DNA from: Mycolicibacterium aurum | Lineage (GTDB): Bacteria > Actinomycetota > Actinomycetes > Mycobacteriales > Mycobacteriaceae | Length of the DNA stretch: 64,000 nt | Direction: 5' to 3' | Assembly: GCF_900637195.1 (NCBI RefSeq) | Contig: NZ_LR134356.1 | Span: forward strand, 5,766,001 to 5,830,000 | Part shown: positions 24,515 to 33,233 of the stretch, piece by piece | How the letters are laid out: each line of letters opens with the position of its first letter | How positions within the stretch are numbered: the stretch's first letter is position 1 | Program-made: the position numbers and the translations under genes | Notes under the pieces: model-generated | What the model was told of the DNA's origin: nothing | What the model saw: only the letters and a program-made list of their open reading frames with translations | Database searches by the model: none

Positions 24515-25341
24515 GCCACGTCCTTCCGCCATGCGAAGAATCGGTCTTCCAGATGGGCCAGGCCTCGTTCGATGAGGATCATGGTCACGATGAACAGGGC
24601 GGTCCAGGCCAGCATGTCGGCAACCTGGAACTCCTGGTAGGCCTTGCGGATCATGAACCCGACACCGGAGCTGGCACCGAAGACCTCGGTGAGCGCCTCG
24701 ACCTTCCACGCCATCGCGAAGCCGTATCGCACGCCGGCGAACACGAAGGTGGTCAGCGCGGGCAGGTAGAGGTGGCGCATGACGTCGGTGCGGTCGCGTT
24801 CGAAGGCCTGGCACATCGCCAGCAGGTTGCCGTCCACGGATCGCACGCCCTCGGCGACGTTGATCGCGATGAAGGGCAGGGCCACCAGTGCCGAGACCAC
24901 GATTGGCCCGCCTGCCCCGACGCCGAAGATCAGCAATCCGAACACCGCGTACGTCAGGCCCGGCATGTTGCCCAGCACGAACAGTGGCAGCGAGAAGTAC
25001 GCCGTCATGAACCGGGACCGGCCCATCACGAACCCGATCACCAGGCCGCCGACCATCGCGATGGCGAAGCCGACCGCGATCTTGGCGATGCTGATCGCGA
25101 AGTTGGAGAGGGCCTCCCCCGAGACGACGATCGCGTAGACCTGCTCGCCGACCTGCGCCGGCCGCGGCAGGATCGGGTCGTCGACCCAGGCGGCCAGGGC
25201 GGCCCACGCCCCGAGTGCGAGCAGCAGCGCGAGGCCGGAGACCAGCCAGCGTCGTTGCTGCAGAGGTGCTTTCGCGGGCCGGCGGGACGCCGGCGGCGCC
25301 GGCTCGGGCCGGGTGTCCGGCGGGGCGACAGCCTGGGTCAC
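24511..25341 (-). CDS. ABC transporter permease (NitT/TauT type), first subunit
   Basis: A 276-residue permease. After a Pro-rich cytoplasmic N-terminus of about 35 residues come six hydrophobic segments; the EAA-type coupling loop is LLAMCQAFERDRTDVMRHLY followed by LPALTT. GTG 25341 was chosen because it overlaps the binding-protein stop as GTGA and gives the expected length; longer forms would lie inside the upstream gene. It is the partner of the 23735-24514 permease. Confidence 0.9.
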   Translation of the reverse strand: MTQAVAPPDTRPEPAPPASRRPAKAPLQQRRWLVSGLALLLALGAWAALAAWVDDPILPRPAQVGEQVYAIVVSGEALSNFAISIAKIAVGFAIAMVGGLVIGFVMGRSRFMTAYFSLPLFVLGNMPGLTYAVFGLLIFGVGAGGPIVVSALVALPFIAINVAEGVRSVDGNLLAMCQAFERDRTDVMRHLYLPALTTFVFAGVRYGFAMAWKVEALTEVFGASSGVGFMIRKAYQEFQVADMLAWTALFIVTMILIERGLAHLEDRFFAWRKDVA

Positions 25342-26387
25342 GGCTGGACTCCTTCGGTCGGCAGGAACTGCGGGTCGGTGATGTCGTCGGAGATGACGCC
25401 GGTGGTGCGCATCAGGTCGAAGATCGAGCTCTCGTCCTCGGCCCACTGCTCGTCGAAGCGGACTTCGTCGGTCACCCAGTCATGCTCGGCGACATAGGCT
25501 TTCATGAACGCGATGTCTTCGGGTGTGGCCACCGCGAAGTGCTGGGGGTATCGCTCGATCATCTCGTCGCGGTGCTCCTGCCACTCGGCGAGTCCGCGGT
25601 CCCACAGGTCCAGGAACGCCGACACCTCGCCCGGGTGGCCGTCCACCCAGTCCTTGCGCGCCACGAAGACGTTGCCCATCGGGCCGTCGTGGCCGGGAGC
25701 GTTCAGCTCGGCGAACAGGTCGGCCGAGGACTTGCCGTCGTAGAGCGGCCGCACCGAGCCGTCCCGCAGCTCGCGCGCGGACAGGTCCGGATAGCAGATG
25801 CAGGCGTCGATCTCGCCGCGCGCCAACAGGTTCGACAGGTTCTGGATGTCGGCGACCACGATGTCGAAGTCGCCGTCGAGCACTTTCATGTCGTGCATCT
25901 GCGCCACCAGCGCGCTCCACACGAGTGTCCCGGAGACGGTGGTGAACACCCCGAGGCGCCGGCCCCGCAGATCGGCGAGCGACTGCGCGGTATCGTCGGC
26001 GCGGACCATGATGCGGCTGCGCTCGGCGTTGTAGCGGCCGATGATGACGGTTTCGCGCTGGGTTTGCTCCTCCAAACCGGGCACCTCGAACGACGCCGTG
26101 GAGATGATGTCGGCGTGGCCGCCGGCGAACAGCCCGAACTCGTCCCAGGTGGCGCTGGTCTCGATGGAGTAGCCGGTGTCACGCTGCCACTGGTCGACGA
26201 TGCCGGTGTCGTGCATGTAGTCCCAGATCGGGTCCGGGGCGAACGTGAAGCGGATGACGCCGTCCTGAGCGGTTCTCGACGAGGCCGGACCGCCGAGGCC
26301 GGCCGAGCATGCGGTGGTGAGCGCGAGCATCGCCGCCGCGGCAGTTGCCGCCGCGGTTCTGACGCAGGTGCGAAGCGATAGGGCCAC
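25338..26387 (-). CDS. ABC transporter substrate-binding lipoprotein (NMT1/THI5-like, NitT/TauT type)
   Basis: A 349-residue surface lipoprotein that captures the substrate of the importer. The signal peptide ends at the lipobox ALTTAC. The mature protein has IRFTFAPDPIWDYMHDTGIV, GGHADIISTASFEVPGLEE, LRGRRLGVFTTVSGTLVWSA and DLSARELRD, consistent with the two-lobe fold that binds nitrate, sulfonates, pyrimidine precursors or riboflavin-like compounds. GTG 26387 is preferred because a near-perfect AAGGAGGT lies 4 nt upstream. It is the first gene of the seven-gene operon that ends at 20320. Confidence 0.9.
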   Translation of the reverse strand: MALSLRTCVRTAAATAAAAMLALTTACSAGLGGPASSRTAQDGVIRFTFAPDPIWDYMHDTGIVDQWQRDTGYSIETSATWDEFGLFAGGHADIISTASFEVPGLEEQTQRETVIIGRYNAERSRIMVRADDTAQSLADLRGRRLGVFTTVSGTLVWSALVAQMHDMKVLDGDFDIVVADIQNLSNLLARGEIDACICYPDLSARELRDGSVRPLYDGKSSADLFAELNAPGHDGPMGNVFVARKDWVDGHPGEVSAFLDLWDRGLAEWQEHRDEMIERYPQHFAVATPEDIAFMKAYVAEHDWVTDEVRFDEQWAEDESSIFDLMRTTGVISDDITDPQFLPTEGVQP

Positions 26388-26413
26388 CGGTACCTCCTTG
26401 TTTGTGACGGTGA

Positions 26414-26430
26414 TCACGATGTTCACGATG
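26414..26430. repeat. Direct repeat TCACGATG x2 in the operon promoter region
   Basis: TCACGATG occurs at 26414-26421 and 26423-26430, a 9-bp period, 27 bp upstream of the binding-protein start. It is a possible regulator contact; no function is known. Confidence 0.3.
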
Positions 26431-26462
26431 CGGGGTATGGACCATTCCCGGCAATGTTCAGC

Positions 26463-26492
26463 CAGACATACTTATGCTCGTGGCTATGTCTG
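26463..26492. promoter_or_regulatory. Perfect inverted repeat (operator candidate) over the regulator start
   Basis: CAGACATA (26463-26470) and TATGTCTG (26485-26492) are exact reverse complements with centres 22 bp apart, two helical turns. A second pair, AGCCA (26460-26464) and TGGCT (26481-26485), is nested in it. The right arm contains the regulator ATG, and the -10 TATGCT (26473-26478) lies between the arms. Confidence 0.55.
26473..26478 (+). promoter_or_regulatory. -10 element TATGCT, predicted leaderless start
   Basis: TATGCT is followed by CGTGGCT (7 nt) and ATG 26486 of the GAF-PucR regulator. It is flanked by the inverted repeat described at 26463-26492. Confidence 0.5.
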
Positions 26493-28144
26493 ATGACACA
26501 TCTGGGGTGCCGCCGCTGGAGCGCTGGCTGGTCGCGCTCGCCGAGATCGGCGAGGCGGTCGGCGGGGACGAGCCGGTCGCCGACGTGCTGGCCCGGGTGG
26601 CCCGCACGGCGTGCACGCTGCTGGGCTACGACTTCTGCGCGGTATTCCTTCCCACCGATGACGGGCGCACCCTGGCCATCCAGGGTTCCTATGGGCTGTC
26701 TGCGGACTACGTCGCGCAGGTCAACGCGGATCGGCCGATCCTGCTGGACATGCGCGGCGAGCGGGAGGCGCCGACCAGCCTCGCCTTCCGCAGCGGCGAC
26801 GTCGTCACGTTGGAGGACATCGCGCTGGTACCCGACTTCACCTGGGGCGGTGTCGCCCAGGAGCAGGGCTACCGGTCGTTGATCTCGGTGCCGCTGCGGC
26901 GCGGCGGGTCGGTGGTCGGTGCGCTCAACGGGTACCGCACCACCCCGCACCGGTTCGACCGCGCCGAGGTGACGCTGGTGACGACGCTGGCCACCCAGGT
27001 CGCGATCGCACTCGGCACCGCACAGTTACGCGCCCAGGAACAGGCCACCATCCGGGAGTTGCGTCGCGCCGAGGAAGTGCACACCCTGCTGACGGCGACG
27101 GCACTGCGCGGCGAAGGGGTCACCGGTGTCGCGACGGCACTGGCCGAGCTGCTCGGGCGCGCAGTGCTGATCGAAGACGTCTACGACGAGCCGCTGGCCG
27201 ACGCCGGATGGCAGGACGCCGGCGACGAGGTCTCTGATGCGCACGTCGTGGCCGAGGTGTTGCTCGACGGCCAGGCCGTCGCGCGGATTCACGTGGCGGC
27301 AACGGATTCCGAGTTGTCGGGGCTCGACGTGCGGGCCGTCGAACATGCGACGGTCGTCACCGCGCTGGAGCTGTTGCGTGCGCGTACCGCCGCCGAGGTA
27401 GAACAGCGCATCCGGGGCTCGCTCGTGGCCGATCTCCTCGGCTCCGACGACGCCGGAATGCCCGCACTGCTGGACCGCGCCCGCCGCCTCGGTTGGGACC
27501 TGTCCGGCGTCCAGACCCTGATCGCGGTCCGGCCCGCCGCCGAACGCACCCTCGCCGCCGCGGACAGGTTCCTCTCCGGGGTCTCCCCCCGGCCACTGGC
27601 CGCGCTGCACCGCGGCGACCTGGTGCTTGTGTGGCCGGCCGCCGGCCGCTCTGCCGTGGACATCGCCGGCCGGCTCGTGGACATGCTGTCGACCACCGCC
27701 GCCGGACACCTGACCGCCGCGGTGTCCCGCCAGGTCGCGGCCCGCGAGCTGCCCGGCGCCTTCCGCACGGTCCGCGGTGCGCTCGATCTTGCCGGCGACA
27801 CGGGCACCTCGACGGTGATCGATCTCCACGACATCACCATCGACCACCTACTGCTGCAGCTCGACGACCCCGGGCGCCTGCGGGAGTTCGCGTCGTCGGT
27901 TCTCGGCCGCGCGGTCGACTACGACCGCACCCGCTCCACCGAGTTGCTCCACACCGCACGGGTGCTGCTCGACCACGGTCTGGACCGGCGTGCCGCCGCC
28001 GCCGCGTTGCACCTGCACCCCAACACCGTCGCGCAGCGGGTCCGTAGACTCGAGGAGCTGACCGAGCTCGATCTGGCGCGGCCGGGAGATCTGCTGCAGC
28101 TGACCGCGGCCCTCACCGTGGCCCGGATCGCGGCAGTGCAGTGA
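26486..28144 (+). CDS. GAF-domain PucR/CdaR-type transcriptional regulator
   Basis: A 552-residue regulator. The N-terminal GAF sensor (about 15-170) has VARTACTLLGYDFCAVFLPT and GYRSLISVPLRRGGSVVGAL. The middle CdaR-like region spans about 260-440. The C-terminal PucR helix-turn-helix (about 485-552) shows LLHTARVLLDHGLDRRAAAA and LHLHPNTVAQRVRRLEEL. Regulators of this type activate catabolic operons in response to a small ligand bound by the GAF domain. ATG 26486 (not 26474) is chosen because of the leaderless -10. It is divergent from the importer/catabolic operon, so it very likely controls it and perhaps itself. Confidence 0.9.
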   Translation: MSDDTSGVPPLERWLVALAEIGEAVGGDEPVADVLARVARTACTLLGYDFCAVFLPTDDGRTLAIQGSYGLSADYVAQVNADRPILLDMRGEREAPTSLAFRSGDVVTLEDIALVPDFTWGGVAQEQGYRSLISVPLRRGGSVVGALNGYRTTPHRFDRAEVTLVTTLATQVAIALGTAQLRAQEQATIRELRRAEEVHTLLTATALRGEGVTGVATALAELLGRAVLIEDVYDEPLADAGWQDAGDEVSDAHVVAEVLLDGQAVARIHVAATDSELSGLDVRAVEHATVVTALELLRARTAAEVEQRIRGSLVADLLGSDDAGMPALLDRARRLGWDLSGVQTLIAVRPAAERTLAAADRFLSGVSPRPLAALHRGDLVLVWPAAGRSAVDIAGRLVDMLSTTAAGHLTAAVSRQVAARELPGAFRTVRGALDLAGDTGTSTVIDLHDITIDHLLLQLDDPGRLREFASSVLGRAVDYDRTRSTELLHTARVLLDHGLDRRAAAAALHLHPNTVAQRVRRLEELTELDLARPGDLLQLTAALTVARIAAVQ

Positions 28145-28153
28145 CCCGTCACG

Positions 28154-28741
28154 TCACCGCCGTACCAGCGCCCGCCACGCCATGTCGGCCACCGACAGGC
28201 AGTACGCGTCGTCGATGTGCTGGTCGGTGTACAGCGCCCGAATGTTGATCGGCGCCAACAGGACCTGAACTCCGGTCACCGGGTCGACACCCTCTCTCAG
28301 TTCGCCGCGGACCGCCGCCTGGTCGAGGATCGCCCGCACCGTCGCAAAGCGGCGCCGCCAGTACACCATCCGCGTGTCGTCGGGGTGTTGCGCCGCCCGG
28401 TCATCCAGGACCATGGCGCGCAGAAGACGACGGCCGTCGGTGGTGTTCAGGTATCGGGCCACCGACAGCGCCACGGTCTTCAGGTCTTCGCGCAACGATC
28501 CGGTGTCGGGCGCGACGATGATGTCCTCGCACCGATAGAACAGGGTGTCCAGCAGCAACCGCTGACCGCTGCCCCAGTACCGGACCACGGCCTCCACATC
28601 GATTCCGTGCCGATCAGAGAGTGCGCCGACGCTGAAACGTTCGACGCCCCAACGGACTACCTCATCGAGGGCAGCCGCCAGCACGCGCTCCCGAAGTTCC
28701 TGCGGCACCGCTGGATCGACGAATTCCCACTGAGCAGGCAT
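28154..28741 (-). CDS. TetR/AcrR-family transcriptional regulator
   Basis: A 195-residue one-component repressor. The N-terminal helix-turn-helix region (about 12-60) shows LRERVLAAALDEVVRWGVER, FSVGALSDRHGIDVEAVVRY and W. The C-terminal ligand-binding region is all helical (GRRLLRAMVLDDRAAQHPDD). The HTH is less typical than average: DVEAVVRYWGSGQRLLLDTL replaces the usual T-x-Y-x-H-F-x-x-K. It lies 14 bp after hrpA on the same strand. The hrpA stop TAG forms part of a TAGAGT that could serve as its own -10. The ligand is unknown. Confidence 0.8.
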   Translation of the reverse strand: MPAQWEFVDPAVPQELRERVLAAALDEVVRWGVERFSVGALSDRHGIDVEAVVRYWGSGQRLLLDTLFYRCEDIIVAPDTGSLREDLKTVALSVARYLNTTDGRRLLRAMVLDDRAAQHPDDTRMVYWRRRFATVRAILDQAAVRGELREGVDPVTGVQVLLAPINIRALYTDQHIDDAYCLSVADMAWRALVRR

Positions 28742-28755
28742 GTCCCTCGTCAACT

Positions 28756-31700
28756 CTAATCGTGTACTGCATCCAGTGCGCGGAAGATCCTCTGTTCGCT
28801 CACCGGGCGCGGCGTCCCGAGCTGCTGAGCCCACAGGCTCACCCGCAACTCCTCGATCATCCGCGCGATGTCCGCCACGTCGGGCGCAGCGGCGCGGGCC
28901 GGCGAGAGTGCGCGCCGCAGTTCGTCGTAGGCGTCCTGGACCGCGGCCACCCGGTCCATCCGTTCGCGATCGGCGCCGAGTCCGTGCGGAAGCCGTTCCA
29001 GCCGGCGGCCGATCGCGGTGAGGTAGCGGGTCAGGTCCGCGAGGTGGGTTACTCCCGTGGCGGCGACGAATCCCGGCGCGACCAACCGCGCCAGCTGCGC
29101 GCGGATGTCCGCGATCGCGGCGGCCTGGGATTCGGGCGGTTTCTGGGGCAGGGCCAGCTCTACGTCGTGCAGCGCGGCGAGGACCTTCTGGACGCGGCGC
29201 ACGACGTCCGCCGTGGCGCCGGCGAGCCCACTGGACAACCGTTGACGGGCCGCGGTGAACTCCGCCCTCGTCCACACCGGTGCGGGCACCAGCGTCTGCA
29301 CCGCCGCGTCCGCGCAGTCCTCGATCAGCGCCGACAGCGATCCGTCCGGGTTACTGCCCAGCATCAACCGGGTGCGGGTATCCAGGCCCTTCTCAACGCT
29401 TTTGGCGACCGACGGCGCGGCGAGCAGGAGCAGGCGGCGGCTGCCACGCGGCATGGCGACAGCCTGCTCGGCCTCCGTCGCGAACACCCTGATGTCCACC
29501 GCCGCGCCTGCCGGCACGAACGCCGGGTATCCGCGGACGAGGTGGCCCGCCGTCCCGGTGCGCTCGACGACGCGCGGGAGCTCGTCCAGGTCGTCGGGCC
29601 ACGACCGCAGACCGCTGCGCTCCAGATCGCCCGCGACGGTCTCGGCGACGGCCTGGCGGGATGGAGCGGCGAGTTCGCGCTGCAACTGGTCGAGACTCTT
29701 TCCCCGAGAGACCACCGCTCCGTCCGCTTTCTCCACCGCGAACGTCACCCGGAGGTGCGGCGGCAACTTGTCCAGGTCGAAAGCGTCGATCGGCACCAGA
29801 ACGCCGGTGCGGCGCCGCAACTCACGCTGCACGGTGTCCAGCAGCGGACCGCTGTCCGGGGTGATGGAAGCCAGCAGTGCCCGGGCCGTGTCGGGCGCGG
29901 GCACGAAGTTTCTGCGCAGGTCCTTCGGCAACGACCGGATCAGCGCGGTCAGCAGCTCCTCACGCAGCGCGGGTACCTGCCAGGCGAAGTCGTCGCCACC
30001 CAACCGGGCGAGCACGTCGACCGGTACGTGCACCGTCACGCCGTCGTCGGCGGCACCGGGATCGAAGCGGTAGGTCAGCGGCAGCGAGAGGTCGCCGGCC
30101 TGCCACGCATCCGGCTGGTCCGCGTCGGATTCGTTGCGCAGCAAGTCATCCCGCGTCAGCGTGAGCAGGTCGGGGGTGCGGTGGCGCTGCTTCTTCCACC
30201 AGCTGTCGAAATGCCGGGTGGACACCACGTCGGCGGGGACGCGCGCATCGTAGAACGCGAACACCTCCTCGTCGCCGACGAGAAGGTCACGGCGGCGTGC
30301 CCGCTCCTCCAGCTCGGCGAGTTCCTCGCGCAGGCGCACGTTGTCGCGGAAGAAGTGGTGCCGGGTCTGCCAATCCCCCTCGACGAGGGCGTGCCGGATG
30401 AACAGATCGCGCGCCACCTCGGGATCGACGTCGGCGTATCCGACCCGGCGCCGCGCGACAAGCGGCAACCCGTAGAGCGTGACCCGCTCGAAGGCCATCA
30501 CCGCCCCACGCGCGGCGTCCCAGTGCGGCTCGCTGTAGGTCCGCTGGACCAGATGACCGGCGACCCGCTCGACGGCCTCGGGCTCGATACGCGCCGCTGT
30601 CCTGCCGAACAGCCTGCTGGTCTCGACGAGGTCGGCCACCACCACCCATCGGGGTGGGCGCCGGCTCAGGGCCGAACCGGGGGCCAGCACGAACTTGGCG
30701 TTGCGGGCGCCCTCGTAGGTGCGACCGTCGGTGTCCCGCATACCGATGTGCGACAACAGACCTGCCGTCAGTGCGGCATGCACGGCGGAGATGTCGGCGG
30801 GCTCGTCCTGCTCCTTGATGCCGAGGTCCCGGCAGATGCCGCGGAGCTGGCCCACCAGGTCCTGCCACTCGCGGATACGCAGGTAGTGCAGGAACTCGTC
30901 GCGGCACATCCGGCGGAAAGAACTGCCGGAGCGCTCCTTCCGCTGCTCGGTCAGGTACCTCCACAGGTTCAGGAACGAGGTGAAGTCCGAATGCTCGTCG
31001 GTGAATCGTGCGTGCTTCTGCCGGGCCGCCTCCTCGCGGTCGGCCGGCCGCTCCCGCGGATCCGGAATCGACAGCGCGGCGGTCAGCACGAGAAGCTCAC
31101 GGACACAGCCCTCTTCCTGCGCCTGCAGGATCATCCGCCCCAGCCGCGGGTCCACGGGGATCTGCGCCAGCCTGCGACCGACGTCGGTCAGCTCCCCGCC
31201 GCGATCGAACGCCCCGAGCTCCTGGAGCAGCGATACGCCGTCGCGGACGCTGCGGGCGTCGGGCGGATCCAGGAAGCCGAAGCCCTCGATGTCACCGAAT
31301 CCGAGTGCCGCCATCTGCAGGATCACGGCGGCCAGATTGGTGCGCAGAATCTCCGGATCGGTGAAGCGCGGCCGCGCCAGGAAATCCTCTTGCGAATACA
31401 GCCGGATGCACACACCCGGCGCGGTGCGACCGGACCGGCCCGCACGCTGCGCCGCCGAGGCCTGCGAGATCGGCTCGATCGGCAGTCGCTGTACCTTGGT
31501 CCTGCGGCTGTAGCGCGAGATGCGGGCGGTGCCGGGATCGACGACGTACCTGACCCCGGGAACGGTCAGCGATGTCTCGGCGACGTTGGTGGCCAACACG
31601 ATTCGGCGCGCGGTGCGGGCCGGCTGGAACACCTTCTGCTGCTCGGCTGTCGGCAACCTGGCGTACAGCGGCAACACCTCGGTGTGGGACGGGTCGGTGA

Positions 31701-32667
31701 CCGCTCGCAACGCCTCTGCGGTGTCCCGGATCTCCCGCTCACCGGACAGGAACACCAGTACGTCCCCGGGCGGTTCGGCCTCCAGCTCGGCCACCGCGTC
31801 GACGATGGCCTCCGTCGGATCACGCAGCTCGGTGCGCACCACCTCGTGGTCGGGATCGTCGGGGTCCTCGTCGCCCGGGATCGGAACCGTCACTTCCAGT
31901 GGGCGGTAACGGATTTCGACCGGGTACGTGCGACCGCTGACTTCGACTATCGGGGCGTTGCCGAAGTGCGCCGCAAAGCGCGCCGGTTCGATGGTCGCCG
32001 ACGTCACGATCACCTTCAGGTCGGGCCGCCGCGGCAGCAGCTGCCGCAGGTAGCCGAGCAGGAAGTCGATGTTGAGGCTGCGCTCGTGGGCCTCGTCGAT
32101 GATCAGGGTGTCGTACCGCAGCAGGCGGCGGTCCCGCTGCACCTCGGCCAGCAGGATCCCGTCGGTCATCAGCTTGACGAGGGTGCGATCGCCGGCCTGG
32201 TCGGTGAATCGCACGGTGTATCCGACCGCTTCGCCCAGCGGTGTGCCCAGTTCCTCGGCGATGCGGGCGGCCACGGTGCGGGCGGCCAGCCGGCGTGGCT
32301 GTGTGTGCCCGATGGTGCCGCGGATGCCCCGGCCGAGCTCGAGGCAGATCTTCGGCAGCTGCGTGGTCTTGCCCGAACCGGTCTCGCCCGCCACGATCAC
32401 CACCTGATTCGCGGCGATGGCCGCAGCGATCTCGTCCCGGCGCTCCGTCACGGGCAACTCGGGGTAGGTGATGGCCGGTACCGCGGCCAGCCGATTGGCC
32501 ACCAGCGTTTCGCCCGCGCTGACCTGCTGGGCTATCCGGGCCAGCTGTTCGTCCGTGGGTTGCCGCAGCTGGCGCAGTCGCCGGCCCAGCCGGGCGGCGT
32601 CGCGCAGGGTCAGACCGTCCAGGCGTGCGCGCAACGCGCGCAGGTCGGGGGTGGGCGGTTCGGACAC
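28756..32667 (-). CDS. hrpA: ATP-dependent RNA helicase HrpA
   Basis: A 1303-residue DEAH-box RNA helicase involved in mRNA processing and ribosome rescue. Walker A is GETGSGKT (94-101), motif II is DEAH (191-194) in LIIDEAHERSLNIDFLLGYL, motif III is VIVTSATIE and motif VI is AQRAGRSGRT. Helicase-C, ratchet and OB-fold regions follow, then the long HrpA-specific C-terminal domain. The length is close to that of E. coli HrpA. GTG 32667 is chosen over ATG 32688 because TATCCT lies 7 nt upstream of it, the leaderless pattern, and the sequence VSEPPTPDLRALRARLD begins there. Confidence 0.93.
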   Translation of the reverse strand: MSEPPTPDLRALRARLDGLTLRDAARLGRRLRQLRQPTDEQLARIAQQVSAGETLVANRLAAVPAITYPELPVTERRDEIAAAIAANQVVIVAGETGSGKTTQLPKICLELGRGIRGTIGHTQPRRLAARTVAARIAEELGTPLGEAVGYTVRFTDQAGDRTLVKLMTDGILLAEVQRDRRLLRYDTLIIDEAHERSLNIDFLLGYLRQLLPRRPDLKVIVTSATIEPARFAAHFGNAPIVEVSGRTYPVEIRYRPLEVTVPIPGDEDPDDPDHEVVRTELRDPTEAIVDAVAELEAEPPGDVLVFLSGEREIRDTAEALRAVTDPSHTEVLPLYARLPTAEQQKVFQPARTARRIVLATNVAETSLTVPGVRYVVDPGTARISRYSRRTKVQRLPIEPISQASAAQRAGRSGRTAPGVCIRLYSQEDFLARPRFTDPEILRTNLAAVILQMAALGFGDIEGFGFLDPPDARSVRDGVSLLQELGAFDRGGELTDVGRRLAQIPVDPRLGRMILQAQEEGCVRELLVLTAALSIPDPRERPADREEAARQKHARFTDEHSDFTSFLNLWRYLTEQRKERSGSSFRRMCRDEFLHYLRIREWQDLVGQLRGICRDLGIKEQDEPADISAVHAALTAGLLSHIGMRDTDGRTYEGARNAKFVLAPGSALSRRPPRWVVVADLVETSRLFGRTAARIEPEAVERVAGHLVQRTYSEPHWDAARGAVMAFERVTLYGLPLVARRRVGYADVDPEVARDLFIRHALVEGDWQTRHHFFRDNVRLREELAELEERARRRDLLVGDEEVFAFYDARVPADVVSTRHFDSWWKKQRHRTPDLLTLTRDDLLRNESDADQPDAWQAGDLSLPLTYRFDPGAADDGVTVHVPVDVLARLGGDDFAWQVPALREELLTALIRSLPKDLRRNFVPAPDTARALLASITPDSGPLLDTVQRELRRRTGVLVPIDAFDLDKLPPHLRVTFAVEKADGAVVSRGKSLDQLQRELAAPSRQAVAETVAGDLERSGLRSWPDDLDELPRVVERTGTAGHLVRGYPAFVPAGAAVDIRVFATEAEQAVAMPRGSRRLLLLAAPSVAKSVEKGLDTRTRLMLGSNPDGSLSALIEDCADAAVQTLVPAPVWTRAEFTAARQRLSSGLAGATADVVRRVQKVLAALHDVELALPQKPPESQAAAIADIRAQLARLVAPGFVAATGVTHLADLTRYLTAIGRRLERLPHGLGADRERMDRVAAVQDAYDELRRALSPARAAAPDVADIARMIEELRVSLWAQQLGTPRPVSEQRIFRALDAVHD

Positions 32668-32674
32668 TCCGGCA

Positions 32675-32680
32675 AGGATA
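32675..32680 (-). promoter_or_regulatory. -10 element TATCCT, predicted leaderless start of hrpA
   Basis: On the minus strand TATCCT is followed by TGCCGGA (7 nt) and GTG 32667. Confidence 0.5.
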
Positions 32681-32692
32681 GGCGGCATGCCC

Positions 32693-33052
32693 TCATCGAG
32701 GAGGGCGGGTGCGGACGAACAACACCGTCGCCGCCAGCAGGATCTCGACCATCGCCACCGTGGTGGCCAGCCCCATCGCCGGCCCCATGTCGACGGCCGG
32801 CGCCGCAGGCAGCGCATGCACCGCCGCGCTGTGGTGGTGGCCGCCCGTCGTCAGCAGGTGCACGCCGATCATGGCGATGTTCATGACCGCCACCAGCACC
32901 CAGCTGCGGACGGTGTCGAAACGCCAGAGTTCGTATGCGCAATAGAGGCACACCGCCGCCATGGCCAGGGCCACGCCGCTGAGCGAAGTGCCGTGCAGGA
33001 CAGCCGAACCCACGGCAAGCGCGGCGCCTGCGGCGCGGACGGCGGCGTTCAT
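32693..33052 (-). CDS. Small integral membrane protein of unknown function
   Basis: A 119-residue protein with about four hydrophobic helices: GAALAVGSAVLHGTSLSGVA, ALAMAAVCLYCAYELW, VLVAVMNIAMIGVHLLTT and MGLATTVAMVEILLAATVLF. A His-rich loop (GGHHHSAAVHALP) lies between the last two and could bind metal. I do not recognise the family. ATG 33052 is the most plausible start; an upstream in-frame ATG would add 21 residues that look unrelated. It is 25 bp upstream of hrpA on the same strand. Confidence 0.65.
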   Translation of the reverse strand: MNAAVRAAGAALAVGSAVLHGTSLSGVALAMAAVCLYCAYELWRFDTVRSWVLVAVMNIAMIGVHLLTTGGHHHSAAVHALPAAPAVDMGPAMGLATTVAMVEILLAATVLFVRTRPPR

Positions 33053-33165
33053 CGCCCGTCGGCACACTGCGGGGGCTGCATACCCAAGTAGACAACGCCT
33101 GGAGCCAAACTTCATCGCGGACAGATCTCGACTTCGGATGCAGCAAGCGCCGCGGCCCCGCTTCT

Positions 33166-33184
33166 GCTTAGAATCCCGCTAAGC
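33166..33184 (+). promoter_or_regulatory. Inverted repeat with -10-like TAGAAT upstream of the MspA-like gene
   Basis: GCTTAG (33166-33171) and CTAAGC (33179-33184) are exact reverse complements around a 7-nt spacer. TAGAAT at 33169-33174 could be the -10 of the porin promoter and lies within this repeat, so a protein bound here would block it. Confidence 0.4.
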
Positions 33185-33233
33185 GCATTGCCGACGGGGG
33201 TTTGCTGGTCGGCCGAACACCCAGGAGATGCCC

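Noticed and set aside
28762..32886. A 1374-codon open frame on the plus strand across hrpA
   Set aside because: It is the mirror of the HrpA frame. The minus-strand product has every DEAH helicase motif; the plus-strand product is a Gln/His/Arg/Gly-rich sequence with no domain, as expected of an antisense shadow in GC-rich DNA.
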